Source: CF-161 sp035259145
GTDB lineage: Bacteria > Chloroflexota > Dormibacteria > Dormibacterales > Dormibacteraceae
Direction: 5' to 3'
Length of the DNA: 43,472 bases
Assembly (NCBI GenBank): GCA_035259145.1
Contig: DATFWQ010000042.1
Coordinates: forward strand, 1-43,472
Below the pieces are notes generated by a model. The model saw only the letters and a program-made list of their open reading frames with translations. It made no database searches and was not told the origin of the DNA. The position numbers were made by a program, and so were the translations under genes. Below are positions 1-8,207 of this stretch, in pieces. How positions within the stretch are numbered: the first letter of the stretch is position 1; each line of letters starts with the position of its first letter.

Positions 1-1
1 G

Positions 2-256
2 CGGATCGGGCGCCTGGAGGAGACCGACGACCTGTCGGATACGATCGCTTCGCTGGCCAAGCTCAACAACACCGTCAAGGCCCGCGAGGTGCTCGCGGAG
101 GCGCGCAACCTGCTCGGCGGCAACGGCATCCTGCTCGAGAACCACGTGATCCGCCACATGACGGACATGGAGGCCATCTTCACCTTCGAAGGCACGGAGA
201 CGATCCAGACGCTCATCGTCGGCCGGCACATCACCGGCGTGAGCGCGTTCGCATGA
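2..256 (+). CDS. Acyl-CoA dehydrogenase, glutaryl-CoA dehydrogenase-like (C-terminal part)
   Basis: The window opens inside this gene; 84 residues and the TGA stop are visible. The fragment is the C-terminal helical domain of an FAD-dependent acyl-CoA dehydrogenase. It contains the segment ARNLLGGNGI and, near the end, the block FEGTETIQTLIVGRHITG. This ending (a Gly-Thr before an Ile-rich helix, then GR.ITG..AF) is typical of glutaryl-CoA dehydrogenase, which oxidises and decarboxylates glutaryl-CoA to crotonyl-CoA in lysine and tryptophan degradation. The catalytic glutamate and FAD-binding N-terminal parts lie outside the window, so substrate is not certain. The stop overlaps an ATG (253) in frame with the downstream acyl-CoA ligase, suggesting one operon for acyl-CoA metabolism. 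Confidence 0.85.
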   Translation, partial: RIGRLEETDDLSDTIASLAKLNNTVKAREVLAEARNLLGGNGILLENHVIRHMTDMEAIFTFEGTETIQTLIVGRHITGVSAFA

Positions 257-282
257 AAACAAGTCGAGAGGAGTTGGAGCGC

Positions 283-1905
283 ATGACCAGCACCATGCAG
301 GATTTCCCGCTGACCATCACGAGCCTGTTCCGGCGGGGTCGCTCATTGTTCGGGGACAGCGAGGTCGTCAGCTTCCAGGGCGAGGGCTCCAGGCGAGCCA
401 GCTTCGCAATGATCGCCGACCGGGCTGAACAACTGGCCGCCGCACTTCGCCGCCTGGGGGTCCAGCAGGGTGATCGGGTCGGCACGCTGGCATGGAACGG
501 CCAGGAGCACCAGGAGGCCTACCTCGCCATCCCGTGCATGGGCGCCGTCCTGCACACGCTCAACCTCCGGCTGGCGCCCGAGCAGCTGGCCTGGGTCGTC
601 AACCACGCAGAGGAGCGGGTCATCATCGTCGACGCCACGCTCCTGCCGCTCCTGGCAAAGATCAAAGACCACCTCAGGACCGTCGAGCACTACGTCGTGA
701 TCGGCGAGGGCGATGCCTCAAGCCTTGGCTCGGCCCTCCGGTACGAAGAGTTGATCGCCGCGGAACAGCCAGGCTTCGAGTGGCCGGAGCTGGACGAGCG
801 ATCGGCGTCTTCTCTCTGCTACACGACCGGCACCACCGGTGACCCGAAAGGAGTTGCCTACAGCCACCGCTCCGTCTACCTCCACTCGCTGGCGGAGTGG
901 GGCGCGTTCACGCTGACCGAGCGCGATCGCTTGCTCGTGATCGTGCCCATGTTCCACGTCAACGCCTGGGGCTTTCCCTACACGGCCTGGATGCTGGGCG
1001 CAGACCTGCTGATGCCCGGCCGCTTCCTGCAGGCGGAGCCCCTCACCAGGTTCATCCAGCAGGAGCGCCCCACGGTCGCGCTGGGCGTGCCGACTGTCTG
1101 GAGCGACCTGCTCCGCTACGTAGACGCGAACGCCAGCGACCTCTCCAGCCTGAGGCTCGTGGTCTGCGGCGGCTCGGCTGTCCCGCGAAGCTTGATGGAG
1201 GACTTCCAGCTCCGCCACGGGGTGCGGATCATCCAGGCCTGGGGCATGACCGAGACGAGCCCGGTGGCGGCGATCGCCTTTCCGCCCAAGGGTGCGTCGG
1301 CAGACGACGAGATGAACTGGCGCGCCAAGACCGGCCGGGTCGCGGCGGGAGTCGAGCTGCGCACCGTCGGCGAGCTCGGGGATGTTCTGCCTGCGGACGG
1401 CACGTCTGTCGGCGAGATAGAGGTCCGCGGTCCCTGGATTACCGGTTCCTACTACCGGTCCGAGGCCCCGGATAGGTTCCACGACGGCTGGCTCAAGACC
1501 GGCGACGTTGGCCACATCGACGCGAGAGGCTTCGTGGTAATAACCGACCGCTCCAAGGACGTCATCAAATCCGGCGGGGAGTGGATCTCGTCGGTTGAGC
1601 TGGAGGTCGCCCTACTGGGTCATCCTGCTGTCCTCGAGGCGACTGTGATCGGCGTGCCCGACGCGCGCTGGCAGGAACGGCCCCTGGCGGTGGTCAGGCT
1701 AGGGGAGGGTGCCGACGCCACTCCCGAAGACCTGGGATCCTTCCTGGCCGGCAAGGTCGCCCGTTGGTGGGTTCCCGAGCGCTGGGCGTTCGTGGCCGAG
1801 GTTCCCAAGACGAGCGTGGGCAAATACGACAAGAAGGCCATCCGGGCGATGTACGCCGAGGGCCGGCTGTCGGTTGTGGAGGCCGCAGCTGAGCGTCGAG
1901 CCTAG
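283..1905 (+). CDS. Acyl-CoA synthetase (AMP-binding, fatty-acid CoA ligase type)
   Basis: A 540-residue member of the ANL adenylating family, which activates a carboxylic acid with ATP to acyl-AMP and then forms the CoA thioester. Visible motifs are the phosphate-binding loop YTTGTTGDPKG (residues 180-190), the hinge region GWLKTGD (TGD at 406-408) and the C-terminal adenylation lysine in VGKYDKK (K514). Length and motif order fit medium/long-chain fatty-acid CoA ligases. I prefer the ATG at 283 because AGAGGAG stands 9 nt upstream; the in-frame ATG at 253 overlaps the previous stop but has no Shine-Dalgarno and would add ten residues. It probably supplies acyl-CoA to the acyl-CoA dehydrogenase just upstream. 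Chain-length specificity cannot be read from sequence. Confidence 0.93.
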   Translation: MTSTMQDFPLTITSLFRRGRSLFGDSEVVSFQGEGSRRASFAMIADRAEQLAAALRRLGVQQGDRVGTLAWNGQEHQEAYLAIPCMGAVLHTLNLRLAPEQLAWVVNHAEERVIIVDATLLPLLAKIKDHLRTVEHYVVIGEGDASSLGSALRYEELIAAEQPGFEWPELDERSASSLCYTTGTTGDPKGVAYSHRSVYLHSLAEWGAFTLTERDRLLVIVPMFHVNAWGFPYTAWMLGADLLMPGRFLQAEPLTRFIQQERPTVALGVPTVWSDLLRYVDANASDLSSLRLVVCGGSAVPRSLMEDFQLRHGVRIIQAWGMTETSPVAAIAFPPKGASADDEMNWRAKTGRVAAGVELRTVGELGDVLPADGTSVGEIEVRGPWITGSYYRSEAPDRFHDGWLKTGDVGHIDARGFVVITDRSKDVIKSGGEWISSVELEVALLGHPAVLEATVIGVPDARWQERPLAVVRLGEGADATPEDLGSFLAGKVARWWVPERWAFVAEVPKTSVGKYDKKAIRAMYAEGRLSVVEAAAERRA

Positions 1906-1959
1906 TGCGACCGGTTCGCGTGCCGAGCAGGCCGCCGCTGCCATCTCGGGGAGCACTGG

Positions 1960-2862
1960 GTGCGCTGGCTAAGCGCCCGGTCCGGTGACCGGCGATGGCG
2001 GCCGGCCAGGCTCGGCAGCGGGCGGTACCCGATTCTCACCCGCCTCTGGGTCGATAGGTGCCGCAGCGATAAGGGCTTCCGGTTCGTCCATGTCGACGGT
2101 TTGCGGCTCCGAGTCAGGATTCGAGGCTCGGGGCGTCCGCTCCTCCTGGTCATGGGCCTCGGCGGCAACATCGAGATGTGGGACCGGCTGGTCGATGAGC
2201 TCGACGGCTTCCTGACGATTGCTTTCGACGCTCCCGGAACCGGCGAGTCGGACACCCCGCGCTGGCCGCTCCGGATGAGGGGCCTGGCTCGAGTCACCGC
2301 CCATCTCCTGGCTGCGCTCGGCCAGCGCACGGTGGACGTCCTCGGCGTGTCCTACGGCGGGGCGATCGCACAGGAGCTCGCTTACCGGCATCCCGAGCAT
2401 GTACGGCGGCTCGTGCTCGCGGCGACCATGTGCGGCCTGGGCGGCGTCCCCGGCAAGCCGGCGGCGCTGGCCCTGCTCAGCACCCCCTACCGCTACCACT
2501 CGCAGGCCCACTTCAAGGCGCTCGCCGGGCAGCTCTACGGCGGCGAGATCGGTCGCCGGCCGGAGCTGCTGGAACGCCTGGCAGGCTCTCGGCTCGGCCG
2601 CGCGCCCAGCCTGCGGGGCTACCTGTGGCAGCTTGCCGCGATTGCGGGCTGGTCCAGCCTCCCGTACCTGCACCGGATCCGGCAGCAGGCGCTGGTGCTG
2701 ACTGGTGACGAGGATCCGATCATCCGCATCGCCAACGGCCGGATCCTCGCCAGCCGGATACCCGGGGCTCGCCTGCGCGTGATTCGGGGCGGCGGGCACC
2801 TCTTCCTGGTCGATCAGGCCCGGGAGTCGGCCGGGCTGATCAGAGAATTTCTGCAGGGATGA
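1960..2862 (+). CDS. Alpha/beta hydrolase, intracellular PHA depolymerase-like
   Basis: An alpha/beta-hydrolase-fold protein with the oxyanion segment LLLVMGLGGNIEMWD, the nucleophile elbow GVSYGG (S131), a likely acid D250 in TGDEDP and histidine H280 in GGGHLF, counting from the GTG at 1960. The MGLGGN..MW block and overall spacing resemble the family of intracellular poly(3-hydroxyalkanoate) depolymerases and related aromatic-ester hydrolases. Placement after an acyl-CoA dehydrogenase and acyl-CoA ligase fits release and activation of hydroxyacyl or fatty acids, though that is inference. The start is uncertain: the first 35 residues read like untranslated sequence, and homology begins near KGFRFVHVDGLRLRV, but no ATG, GTG or TTG is found in frame between 1960 and that block. 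Confidence 0.82.
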   Translation: MRWLSARSGDRRWRPARLGSGRYPILTRLWVDRCRSDKGFRFVHVDGLRLRVRIRGSGRPLLLVMGLGGNIEMWDRLVDELDGFLTIAFDAPGTGESDTPRWPLRMRGLARVTAHLLAALGQRTVDVLGVSYGGAIAQELAYRHPEHVRRLVLAATMCGLGGVPGKPAALALLSTPYRYHSQAHFKALAGQLYGGEIGRRPELLERLAGSRLGRAPSLRGYLWQLAAIAGWSSLPYLHRIRQQALVLTGDEDPIIRIANGRILASRIPGARLRVIRGGGHLFLVDQARESAGLIREFLQG

Positions 2863-3055
2863 ACAGGTGGAGAGGTTCGCCCCGGTCAAGGTCGAGGTGC
2901 ACGATCCTTCCGCGACCCTCCGGCGCCGGGACAAGTACCCGGACTGATGTCGGCAAACCAGCTGCTCTCAAAGGCAAGCACCAGGCCACGCGCAGGTCCT
3001 GAGCCCGCCAGCCGACTAGACCTTGGTCGTGCGGTCGGGTGTTTCTCGCCGGCGA

Positions 3056-3838
3056 TCACGAGTCGGGCTGATCGATGAGGCAACGGATGAAGGCAAGGCT
3101 CGACTCCGTGTCCCGAATCGGAATGTACTCGAGGCCGAGTGGCCCGGCATATCCAGCCAAGCGCAGGGCGTCCAGCTGGCGGGGCCAGTCGATGCTCCCG
3201 CTCCCTGGCTCGTGGCGGCCGGGCACGTCCGCAATGTGCACGTGACCAACGAGATGGCCAGATCCCCTGACCACTTCGGTGGGTTCTTCACCCATGACGA
3301 TTGAGTGGTACATGTCGTAGAGCAATCTGACCGCGGGATGGTCGATGGCACGAATCACTTCCAGGCCTTCTAGCGTGGAGTCAAGGAAGTAGCCCCGGTG
3401 ATCAACCCGTGTGTTGAGCGGCTCCAACAGCAACCCCAGCCCGGCTGCCGACGCGATCGGCGCCGCGCGGCGAAGGGCCTCAATGATCGCAGCCCGCTGC
3501 TGGCTCCTGTCGATGCCAGGTCGAATATCACCGGAGACCACGATAAGGTTTCGAGCGTTCAGTCGATCCGCCAGCATCAGGGAGCGGTTGATTCCTGCCA
3601 GGAATTCCGCGTGGGTTTCAGGGTCGACCAGACGCCCAGGCGGCTCCGAAACGAATGACGTGACCGCGACACCAGTCTCCCGAATCGCAATCTCGAGCTG
3701 TTCAATGTCTTTGTCATGGCTCGTCCAGAACTCGAGTTGAGTGAATCCGCCTGAGGCCGCGGCGCGGACTCGCTCGGGGAAAGGTCGGCCGCCATCGGCG
3801 AAGAGCCATTCGACGCAGGGCGACAGGCTCCAGCTCAG
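3056..3838 (-). CDS. Sugar phosphate isomerase/epimerase, hydroxypyruvate isomerase-like TIM barrel; start codon lost
   Basis: A xylose-isomerase-like TIM-barrel protein of about 260 residues. Metal/acid-base residues are visible in LLLEPLNTR, LLYDMYHS, HVHIADVPGRHEPGSG and the final LGLEYIP; the HEPG.G block is typical of the hydroxypyruvate isomerase group. The frame is open back to the stop of the upstream dehydrogenase (3859-3857), yet has no ATG, GTG or TTG before 3577, well inside the barrel. I list it from a CTG at 3838, where the first strand (LSWSLSP) starts. An ATG at 3852 lies one base out of frame and would give M-R-A-G before that strand if a single base had been lost, so a frameshift (real or sequencing) near 3840-3850 is the likeliest cause. 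Probably in an operon with the dehydrogenase. Confidence 0.8.
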   Translation of the reverse strand: MSWSLSPCVEWLFADGGRPFPERVRAAASGGFTQLEFWTSHDKDIEQLEIAIRETGVAVTSFVSEPPGRLVDPETHAEFLAGINRSLMLADRLNARNLIVVSGDIRPGIDRSQQRAAIIEALRRAAPIASAAGLGLLLEPLNTRVDHRGYFLDSTLEGLEVIRAIDHPAVRLLYDMYHSIVMGEEPTEVVRGSGHLVGHVHIADVPGRHEPGSGSIDWPRQLDALRLAGYAGPLGLEYIPIRDTESSLAFIRCLIDQPDS

Positions 3839-3856
3839 ATCCCGGCCCTCATTGAC

Positions 3857-4897
3857 TCATTCGGAGTAAGTCAACACGCACTGGATCAGACCATCAACGC
3901 CCTGGTCCACTGCAGCGTAGGCTTCAGGAGCTCGACCGATCGGAAATTCATGCGTAAACATGGAGGTCAGTTCGACCTGAGTCAGAAGTCGGCTCACAAG
4001 CTCCTGACGGCGGGTCGTATCCCACAGCGGACCGAGATCCGGATTAACCGATCCGACCTGCGAGGAGACGATTCGCGGGCGATTGTGATGGAACTCGCCG
4101 GCCAGGTTAAGACTCTCAAAGGTGCCGCCGTACCAGCTCAATGCGATCACCCGTCCGCCAAACCCGACCGTCCGAACTGCCTCGTTCAGTGCGGGCGGCG
4201 CGCCCGAGACCTCGATCACGATGTCGGCTCCGCGGTTCTGTGTCAGCGAGCGGACCCTCTCAGCGACGCCTTGGCTCGGCTCGATGACGACGTCAGCTCC
4301 AAGCCGGCGGGCCCGCTCTCTGCGAAACAGAACACGGTCAACACCGATTACGAGACCGGCGCCCGCCCGGTGTACCAGCTGAGTGACGAGCAAACCAAGC
4401 ACGCCCAGACCCGACACGACTACAACGTCACCTAGCGAAGGCCGGGCATCAAGGACTCCGTTGAGGGCGGTATTCAAGTTCGCGTTGAGCACGCCGACTT
4501 TTGGATCAATTTCCGGAGGAAGCACCACCGTGCTTTCGGCTGGGGTCACTACCACGCTCTGATGCGCCGTGTAGCTGAAAACGACGTCGCCCACAGATGG
4601 CGAGGAAACGTCATCGCCTTTCTCGATGACTCGACCGACGTTGGCATAGCCGTAGGTCAGCGGATAGCTCCAATCTGGGGTGCCCGCCCGGGAAAAGAGC
4701 TTCGTCGACGGATCTCGCCGCATCTGCCACTGGGGAGCGTTGCCGCGATACACGTTCATTTCTGTGCCCGCGCTGATCCCTGAGAACAATGTGGCGATTT
4801 GAACCTCGCTCGCCGCGGGTCCCCTGACCCGCACCTCACGGACCTCAACTTTGCGTGGACCGGCTAGAACCGCAGCCTTCGCGGTCGTCTCGGGCAC
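3857..4897 (-). CDS. Zinc-binding dehydrogenase (medium-chain dehydrogenase/reductase family)
   Basis: A 346-residue MDR-superfamily oxidoreductase. After the N-terminal strand (KAAVLAGPRKVEVREV) comes LFSGISAGTEMNVYRG, the form seen in the group that includes bacteriochlorophyllide dehydrogenase-like and threonine-dehydrogenase-like members lacking the usual catalytic zinc cysteines. The NAD(P) Rossmann motif VVSGLGVLGLL follows near residue 150. The GTG at 4897 (VPETTAKAAV) has GGAGGAA upstream and matches the family's N-terminus. A longer open frame to 5089 would translate the GC-rich repeat at 4934-4986 and is not credible. The next gene, a TIM-barrel isomerase, follows in the same frame straight after the stop, suggesting a shared sugar or polyol pathway; the substrate is unknown. 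Confidence 0.85.
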   Translation of the reverse strand: MPETTAKAAVLAGPRKVEVREVRVRGPAASEVQIATLFSGISAGTEMNVYRGNAPQWQMRRDPSTKLFSRAGTPDWSYPLTYGYANVGRVIEKGDDVSSPSVGDVVFSYTAHQSVVVTPAESTVVLPPEIDPKVGVLNANLNTALNGVLDARPSLGDVVVVSGLGVLGLLVTQLVHRAGAGLVIGVDRVLFRRERARRLGADVVIEPSQGVAERVRSLTQNRGADIVIEVSGAPPALNEAVRTVGFGGRVIALSWYGGTFESLNLAGEFHHNRPRIVSSQVGSVNPDLGPLWDTTRRQELVSRLLTQVELTSMFTHEFPIGRAPEAYAAVDQGVDGLIQCVLTYSE

Positions 4898-4933
4898 AGT
4901 GGGTTCGTTCCTCCGAGCAGCTGTTGCGTGAGC

Positions 4934-4986
4934 CTCCCCCCCCCGCCAAGTCGGGGGAGTACCCGGCGAAGCCGGGGGAGGGGGGA
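4934..4986 (+). repeat. GC-rich double-hairpin repeat, copy A
   Basis: About 53 bp made of two adjacent stem-loops: a C-run pairing with GGGGGAG around a loop with AAGTC, then CCCGGC-GAA-GCCGGG, ending in a long G-run (GGGGGAGGGGGG). The same layout is found at 22605-22659 (opposite orientation) and in tandem at 43098-43250. This copy lies between two minus-strand genes of one putative operon, just upstream of the dehydrogenase start, so it is not simply a terminal feature. No transposase or target duplication was seen. Confidence 0.8.
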
Positions 4987-5095
4987 GCCCACACCGCAAC
5001 ACCGACGCGGCGTCGACGGGCAAGTCTAGCGGTTTGAGTGTCGCGCCCACAGGGCTGCGCCCGGGCGTTGCTTGGTGGCCGGCCCCCACGCACCT

Positions 5096-6010
5096 CTAGC
5101 CTGCTGCGATCAGCTCGGTGCGCAGGTCGTGCGATCCGTCCGGGAGCGACGCTTCGTAGTAGAGCCGGTACCCGCCGCCGGGCAGGACGACCACGGCGAC
5201 GTAGCGCAGCGCGCCGTCGCCGTGCGGCGAGGATGCCACCGGCCGGTCGCCGACCGCTGTCAGGACGCCGGCGTCCGGCCCCATTGCGGGGCCCTCCGCC
5301 AGACCCGTGCGTTCGAACCAGTTCTCCGCGAAGCTGCTGCGGCCGTCGTAGAGGGCGACCAGACGCGCCCCATCGCGAGCTGCGGGCAGCACGGCGGTGA
5401 CGCGGGCGCCCCTGGCGTCCCAGCGGCCGGGGCGGCCGGCCAGAGCCACCGGCCCGAGCGTCCAGCATAGGCCGTCGCTGCTTTTGGCCAGGCGAGTCGT
5501 CATGCGATCGGTGGCGTCCGGATCGTCGAGCGGATGACAGCAAACCCACATGCGCCAGCCGCCGGCGTCACGGATCACGACGGGGTCCTTGACGCCGGTC
5601 TGCTCGTCCCCGGCCAGCACGTCTGTCCGACGGCCACGGGGCAGGTCCACGATGGCACCGGCGTCGAGCGCGCCGACCCACCAGTGGGCAGAGTCTGGCG
5701 TTGCGCAGCTCACGTAGAGTCGCCACCCGCCGTCCGGCCGGCGGACCAGAGCCGGCCGCTCCAGCGAGGCGGCGCCGAACGAATCCCGGGAGACCGACGC
5801 CACCGGCTCGAAGTCCACTCCGTCGAGCGACCTCGCGAGGACGACCGCGACGCCACGACCTGACGCCAGCGGGCGCCGGACGCGGTAGGCGAGCCAGAAG
5901 ACGCCGTCGTTGAGGACCGCGCTGGGGGCACCCGCCCAGTGCCCTGCCCCAGCGCCCGGTGCCGGGACCGCGACGACCGAGCGCTCGTAGCTGGGCATCG
6001 GGGTGCGCAT
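5096..6010 (-). CDS. Five-bladed beta-propeller, glycosidase-like protein of unknown function
   Basis: A 304-residue protein without a recognisable signal peptide or membrane segment. Repeating strand-rich blades with tryptophan/tyrosine ends are visible (LNDGVFWLAYRVRR, GGWRLYVSCA, GGWRMWVCC, GGGYRLYYEA), each followed by a polar turn, the pattern of the glycosyl hydrolase 43/62/32/68 superfamily. Candidate acidic positions typical of that fold occur in SLERPALV, KDPVVI and the C-terminal DLRTEL. I cannot assign a substrate, and many such proteins are uncharacterised. It sits 37 nt downstream of an isochorismatase-fold amidase and upstream of a dehydrogenase and isomerase on the same strand, compatible with carbohydrate catabolism. 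ATG at 6010; a second ATG lies four codons on. Confidence 0.7.
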   Translation of the reverse strand: MRTPMPSYERSVVAVPAPGAGAGHWAGAPSAVLNDGVFWLAYRVRRPLASGRGVAVVLARSLDGVDFEPVASVSRDSFGAASLERPALVRRPDGGWRLYVSCATPDSAHWWVGALDAGAIVDLPRGRRTDVLAGDEQTGVKDPVVIRDAGGWRMWVCCHPLDDPDATDRMTTRLAKSSDGLCWTLGPVALAGRPGRWDARGARVTAVLPAARDGARLVALYDGRSSFAENWFERTGLAEGPAMGPDAGVLTAVGDRPVASSPHGDGALRYVAVVVLPGGGYRLYYEASLPDGSHDLRTELIAAG

Positions 6011-6047
6011 CGTCGCCCGCTGACCCTACCGTCGCTCCGTTCGGCGG

Positions 6048-6776
6048 TCAGGCCTGGCTGCCTACCGACCGGAGCGAGACCAGGTAGTCGAGAGCTTGTT
6101 CGAGGGAGACGACGTCGGCATACCGGGCATCGATGTCGAAGAGGTTGGCCTCGTGCGCCGAGAGCGAGCGGTCACCTACGGCCTCTCTGACAACGACCGC
6201 CCGGAACCCATTGTCGAAGCAGCCCTCCGCGGTTGCACGAATACAGCCGCTGGTGCTACAGCCGGCGATGATCGTCGTGTCCACTCCCCGCGCTACGAGC
6301 TGGGAGAGGAGACTGGTGCCGAAGAAGGCGGAAGCGCGCTGCTTCTCGATAAGAGGCTCGTCCGACCGTCTCTCCAGCGCCGGCTCCAGCTGGACCCATT
6401 CCGAGCCTCGGACCAGCCACCTCGTGCTCGGCAGCTTCGTGCGCAGCGTGGTCGGAGCCTCGTGGAGGTCCGTGTCATATGCCATGACGGTGAAGAAGAT
6501 CGGGATACCGGCGTTCCGGGCCTGCGCCAGCAATGCGATGGTGCTCTCGACGACGCCGCTCAGGTCCGAGCCGAGCGGACAGGCCGGATCGGTCCACGCT
6601 CTGGCCAGGTCGATGACGAGCAGCGCGGGCCGCTCACCAAAGCCAACTCTGCCCGAGAAGCCCCTCTGTCGATAGAAGTCACCGAGCCGCTCGTTCGTCA
6701 GGGCGTGATCCAACAGGTGGAGTCTAATCGTCCGAGAAAACGAGCAGCCGTCGTAGTGCACGCCGGCCAGCACCAC
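6048..6776 (-). CDS. Isochorismatase-family hydrolase (N-carbamoylsarcosine amidase-like)
   Basis: A cysteine hydrolase of the isochorismatase fold. The catalytic triad is visible as Asp in LLVIDLARAW, Lys in IEKQRASAFFGT and Cys in GCSTSGCIRAT, and the sequence ends with the conserved AVGDRS..AH..NLFDIDARYADV block. This resembles N-carbamoylsarcosine amidohydrolase and related amidases, which hydrolyse a carbamoyl or amide bond, but substrate is not decidable. The ORF opens at a GTG (6776); the family's N-terminal helix (LTNERLGDFYRQRGF) begins about 25 codons later, so a TTG at the LLDHALTN position is an alternative start. It is the first gene of the leftward set 6776-3056. Confidence 0.85.
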   Translation of the reverse strand: MVLAGVHYDGCSFSRTIRLHLLDHALTNERLGDFYRQRGFSGRVGFGERPALLVIDLARAWTDPACPLGSDLSGVVESTIALLAQARNAGIPIFFTVMAYDTDLHEAPTTLRTKLPSTRWLVRGSEWVQLEPALERRSDEPLIEKQRASAFFGTSLLSQLVARGVDTTIIAGCSTSGCIRATAEGCFDNGFRAVVVREAVGDRSLSAHEANLFDIDARYADVVSLEQALDYLVSLRSVGSQA

Positions 6777-6912
6777 GTAGGTCCGGTACAGAAACCGGGT
6801 TCTAGGCCCTGATTGAAAGAAAGATGTTTACTAGCATGGCCGCATCTTCTGCTGACGACCGGACCGATCTACGTATCCGGCCGGGTGAGCAGCAAACGGT
6901 AAGGATGAGACC

Positions 6913-7506
6913 ATGAGCTTCCACGTCGAGGGCGACTACTTCGAGTCCTGCACCTGCCGGGTCAGCTGCCCGTGTATCTTCCTGGCCCCCGCCACGGAGG
7001 ACGCGTGCGACGTCTTCTTCGCCTGGCACATTCGGAATGGCCAGCTGGACGGAGTGCCCCTGGACGGCCTGAACGTGGCCATGGCCGTCCATTCGCCCAG
7101 GACCATGACTGACGGCGGCTGGAAGGCGGCGCTCTACCTGGACGAGGGCGCCGACCCCGACCAGGCCAGGGCGCTGGGCGCCATCTTCACTGGCCAGGCA
7201 GGCGGCCACCTGGCCAACGTGGCCCTACTGATCGGAACGGTAACCGGAGTCCACAGCGCACCGATCCGGTTCCACAGCGAGGGCGGGCGCCGAAGCGTCA
7301 ACGCCGGGGACGTCCTCGCGATGGACGTGGAGGAGCTGAAAGGAATGGACGGGGTTGGGCCCGCCGTCATCAGCAACCCTCTCCTGGGTGTCGTGACCCA
7401 GCCCATCCGGCAGGCGAGGTCGGGCTCACTCAGCTACACCGGCGACTGGAAGGCTGAATCTGCAGGCGCCAACGGCTTCATCACCGAGTTCGAGTACCAC
7501 TCGTGA
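6913..7506 (+). CDS. DUF1326 domain-containing protein, first copy
   Basis: A 197-residue soluble protein of the DUF1326 family (no characterised activity known to me). It opens with a cysteine cluster of form C-x-C-x3-C-P-C (C13, C15, C19, C21), followed by FFAWHIRNGQLDGVPLDGLNVAM, a strand-rich core, and ends in FITEFEYHS. The cysteine spacing suggests metal or redox chemistry, but this is inference. AAGGA stands 6 nt upstream of the ATG. The stop overlaps the GTG start of the DUF2182 membrane protein by four bases, and a second DUF1326 gene follows that one, so the three form a translationally coupled unit. Its shared residues with the second copy are mainly the cysteine cluster and the L.GLN.. 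block, suggesting old duplication. Confidence 0.88.
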   Translation: MSFHVEGDYFESCTCRVSCPCIFLAPATEDACDVFFAWHIRNGQLDGVPLDGLNVAMAVHSPRTMTDGGWKAALYLDEGADPDQARALGAIFTGQAGGHLANVALLIGTVTGVHSAPIRFHSEGGRRSVNAGDVLAMDVEELKGMDGVGPAVISNPLLGVVTQPIRQARSGSLSYTGDWKAESAGANGFITEFEYHS

Positions 7507-8207
7507 CCAGCCTCGGCCGACTGAATCTAGGACTCGGCGCCATCCTCCTGGCGCTTGCCGCGACTGCGTGGGGGGTGCTGGCGCTCCAGTCAGCGGGCAT
7601 GGCCATGGCTATGGACATCTCGGCCGTTGCCTACCTGGCGATCTGGGTCACGATGCTGGTCGCCATGATGCTGCCTGCAACCGCTCCGCTTGCCCTTGCC
7701 TACGCCCGGGTGGTCGAATCCCGCGGCGGCGGGCGCCTGGCATCACTGCCCTTCACGGCGGGCCATCTCCTGGTCTGGACGGCGGCCGGCGTGGTGCCCC
7801 TGGCAGTGTTCATCGGGTCGCGCGGGGTGGTTGCGGGGATGGCGACCAGCTCGCTGGGCAAGCTCGCGCTGGGTGGCGTTCTTGTAGTGGCCGGGCTTTA
7901 CCAGCTCAGCCCGTGGAAGGGCGCGTGCCTGCGGGCATGCCGCTCGCCAATCGGCTTCATGATGACCCATGACTTCGCGACCGGTGCCAGGGGAGGGCTG
8001 CTCGCGGGCGCAAGCCATGGCGCCTTTTGCCTGGGCTGCTGCTGGGCGCTCATGGCCGTGCTGACGGTGGCCGGCTTGATGAACCTGCCCTGGATGGCAG
8101 CGCTCGCGGCGCTGATCCTGGCAGAGAAGAACTGGCGGCACGGACAGGGCCTCGCCAAGGTGGCTGGCCTGGGCATGGTCGTCGGCGGGATCCTGGTGGC
8201 GGTGTGA
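7503..8207 (+). CDS. DUF2182 integral membrane protein
   Basis: A 234-residue polytopic membrane protein, about six segments (roughly residues 9-28, 38-66, 82-105, 118-138, 172-203 and 218-233). Family hallmarks are WVTMLVAMMLPATAPLALAY in segment 2, and the late block AFCLGCCWALMA followed by MNLPWM and AEKNWRHG. Members are annotated as predicted metal-binding membrane proteins; the buried Cys-x2-Cys-Cys and Met-rich segments (MAMAMDIS, MLVAMML) support metal handling but no transport or redox activity is established. GTG start overlaps the upstream stop (GTGA); its own stop overlaps the GTG of the next DUF1326 gene. The two DUF1326 proteins are probable soluble partners of this membrane core. 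Confidence 0.88.
   Translation: MTSLGRLNLGLGAILLALAATAWGVLALQSAGMAMAMDISAVAYLAIWVTMLVAMMLPATAPLALAYARVVESRGGGRLASLPFTAGHLLVWTAAGVVPLAVFIGSRGVVAGMATSSLGKLALGGVLVVAGLYQLSPWKGACLRACRSPIGFMMTHDFATGARGGLLAGASHGAFCLGCCWALMAVLTVAGLMNLPWMAALAALILAEKNWRHGQGLAKVAGLGMVVGGILVAV

Noticed and set aside
2867..2947. 26-codon GTG frame after the PHA-depolymerase-like gene
   Set aside because: Composition is protein-like, but it is too short, lacks a ribosome-binding site and matches nothing known.
4898..5089. N-terminal extension of the zinc-binding dehydrogenase
   Set aside because: It would translate the GC-rich repeat and lacks a family match; a GTG with GGAGGAA at 4897 fits better.
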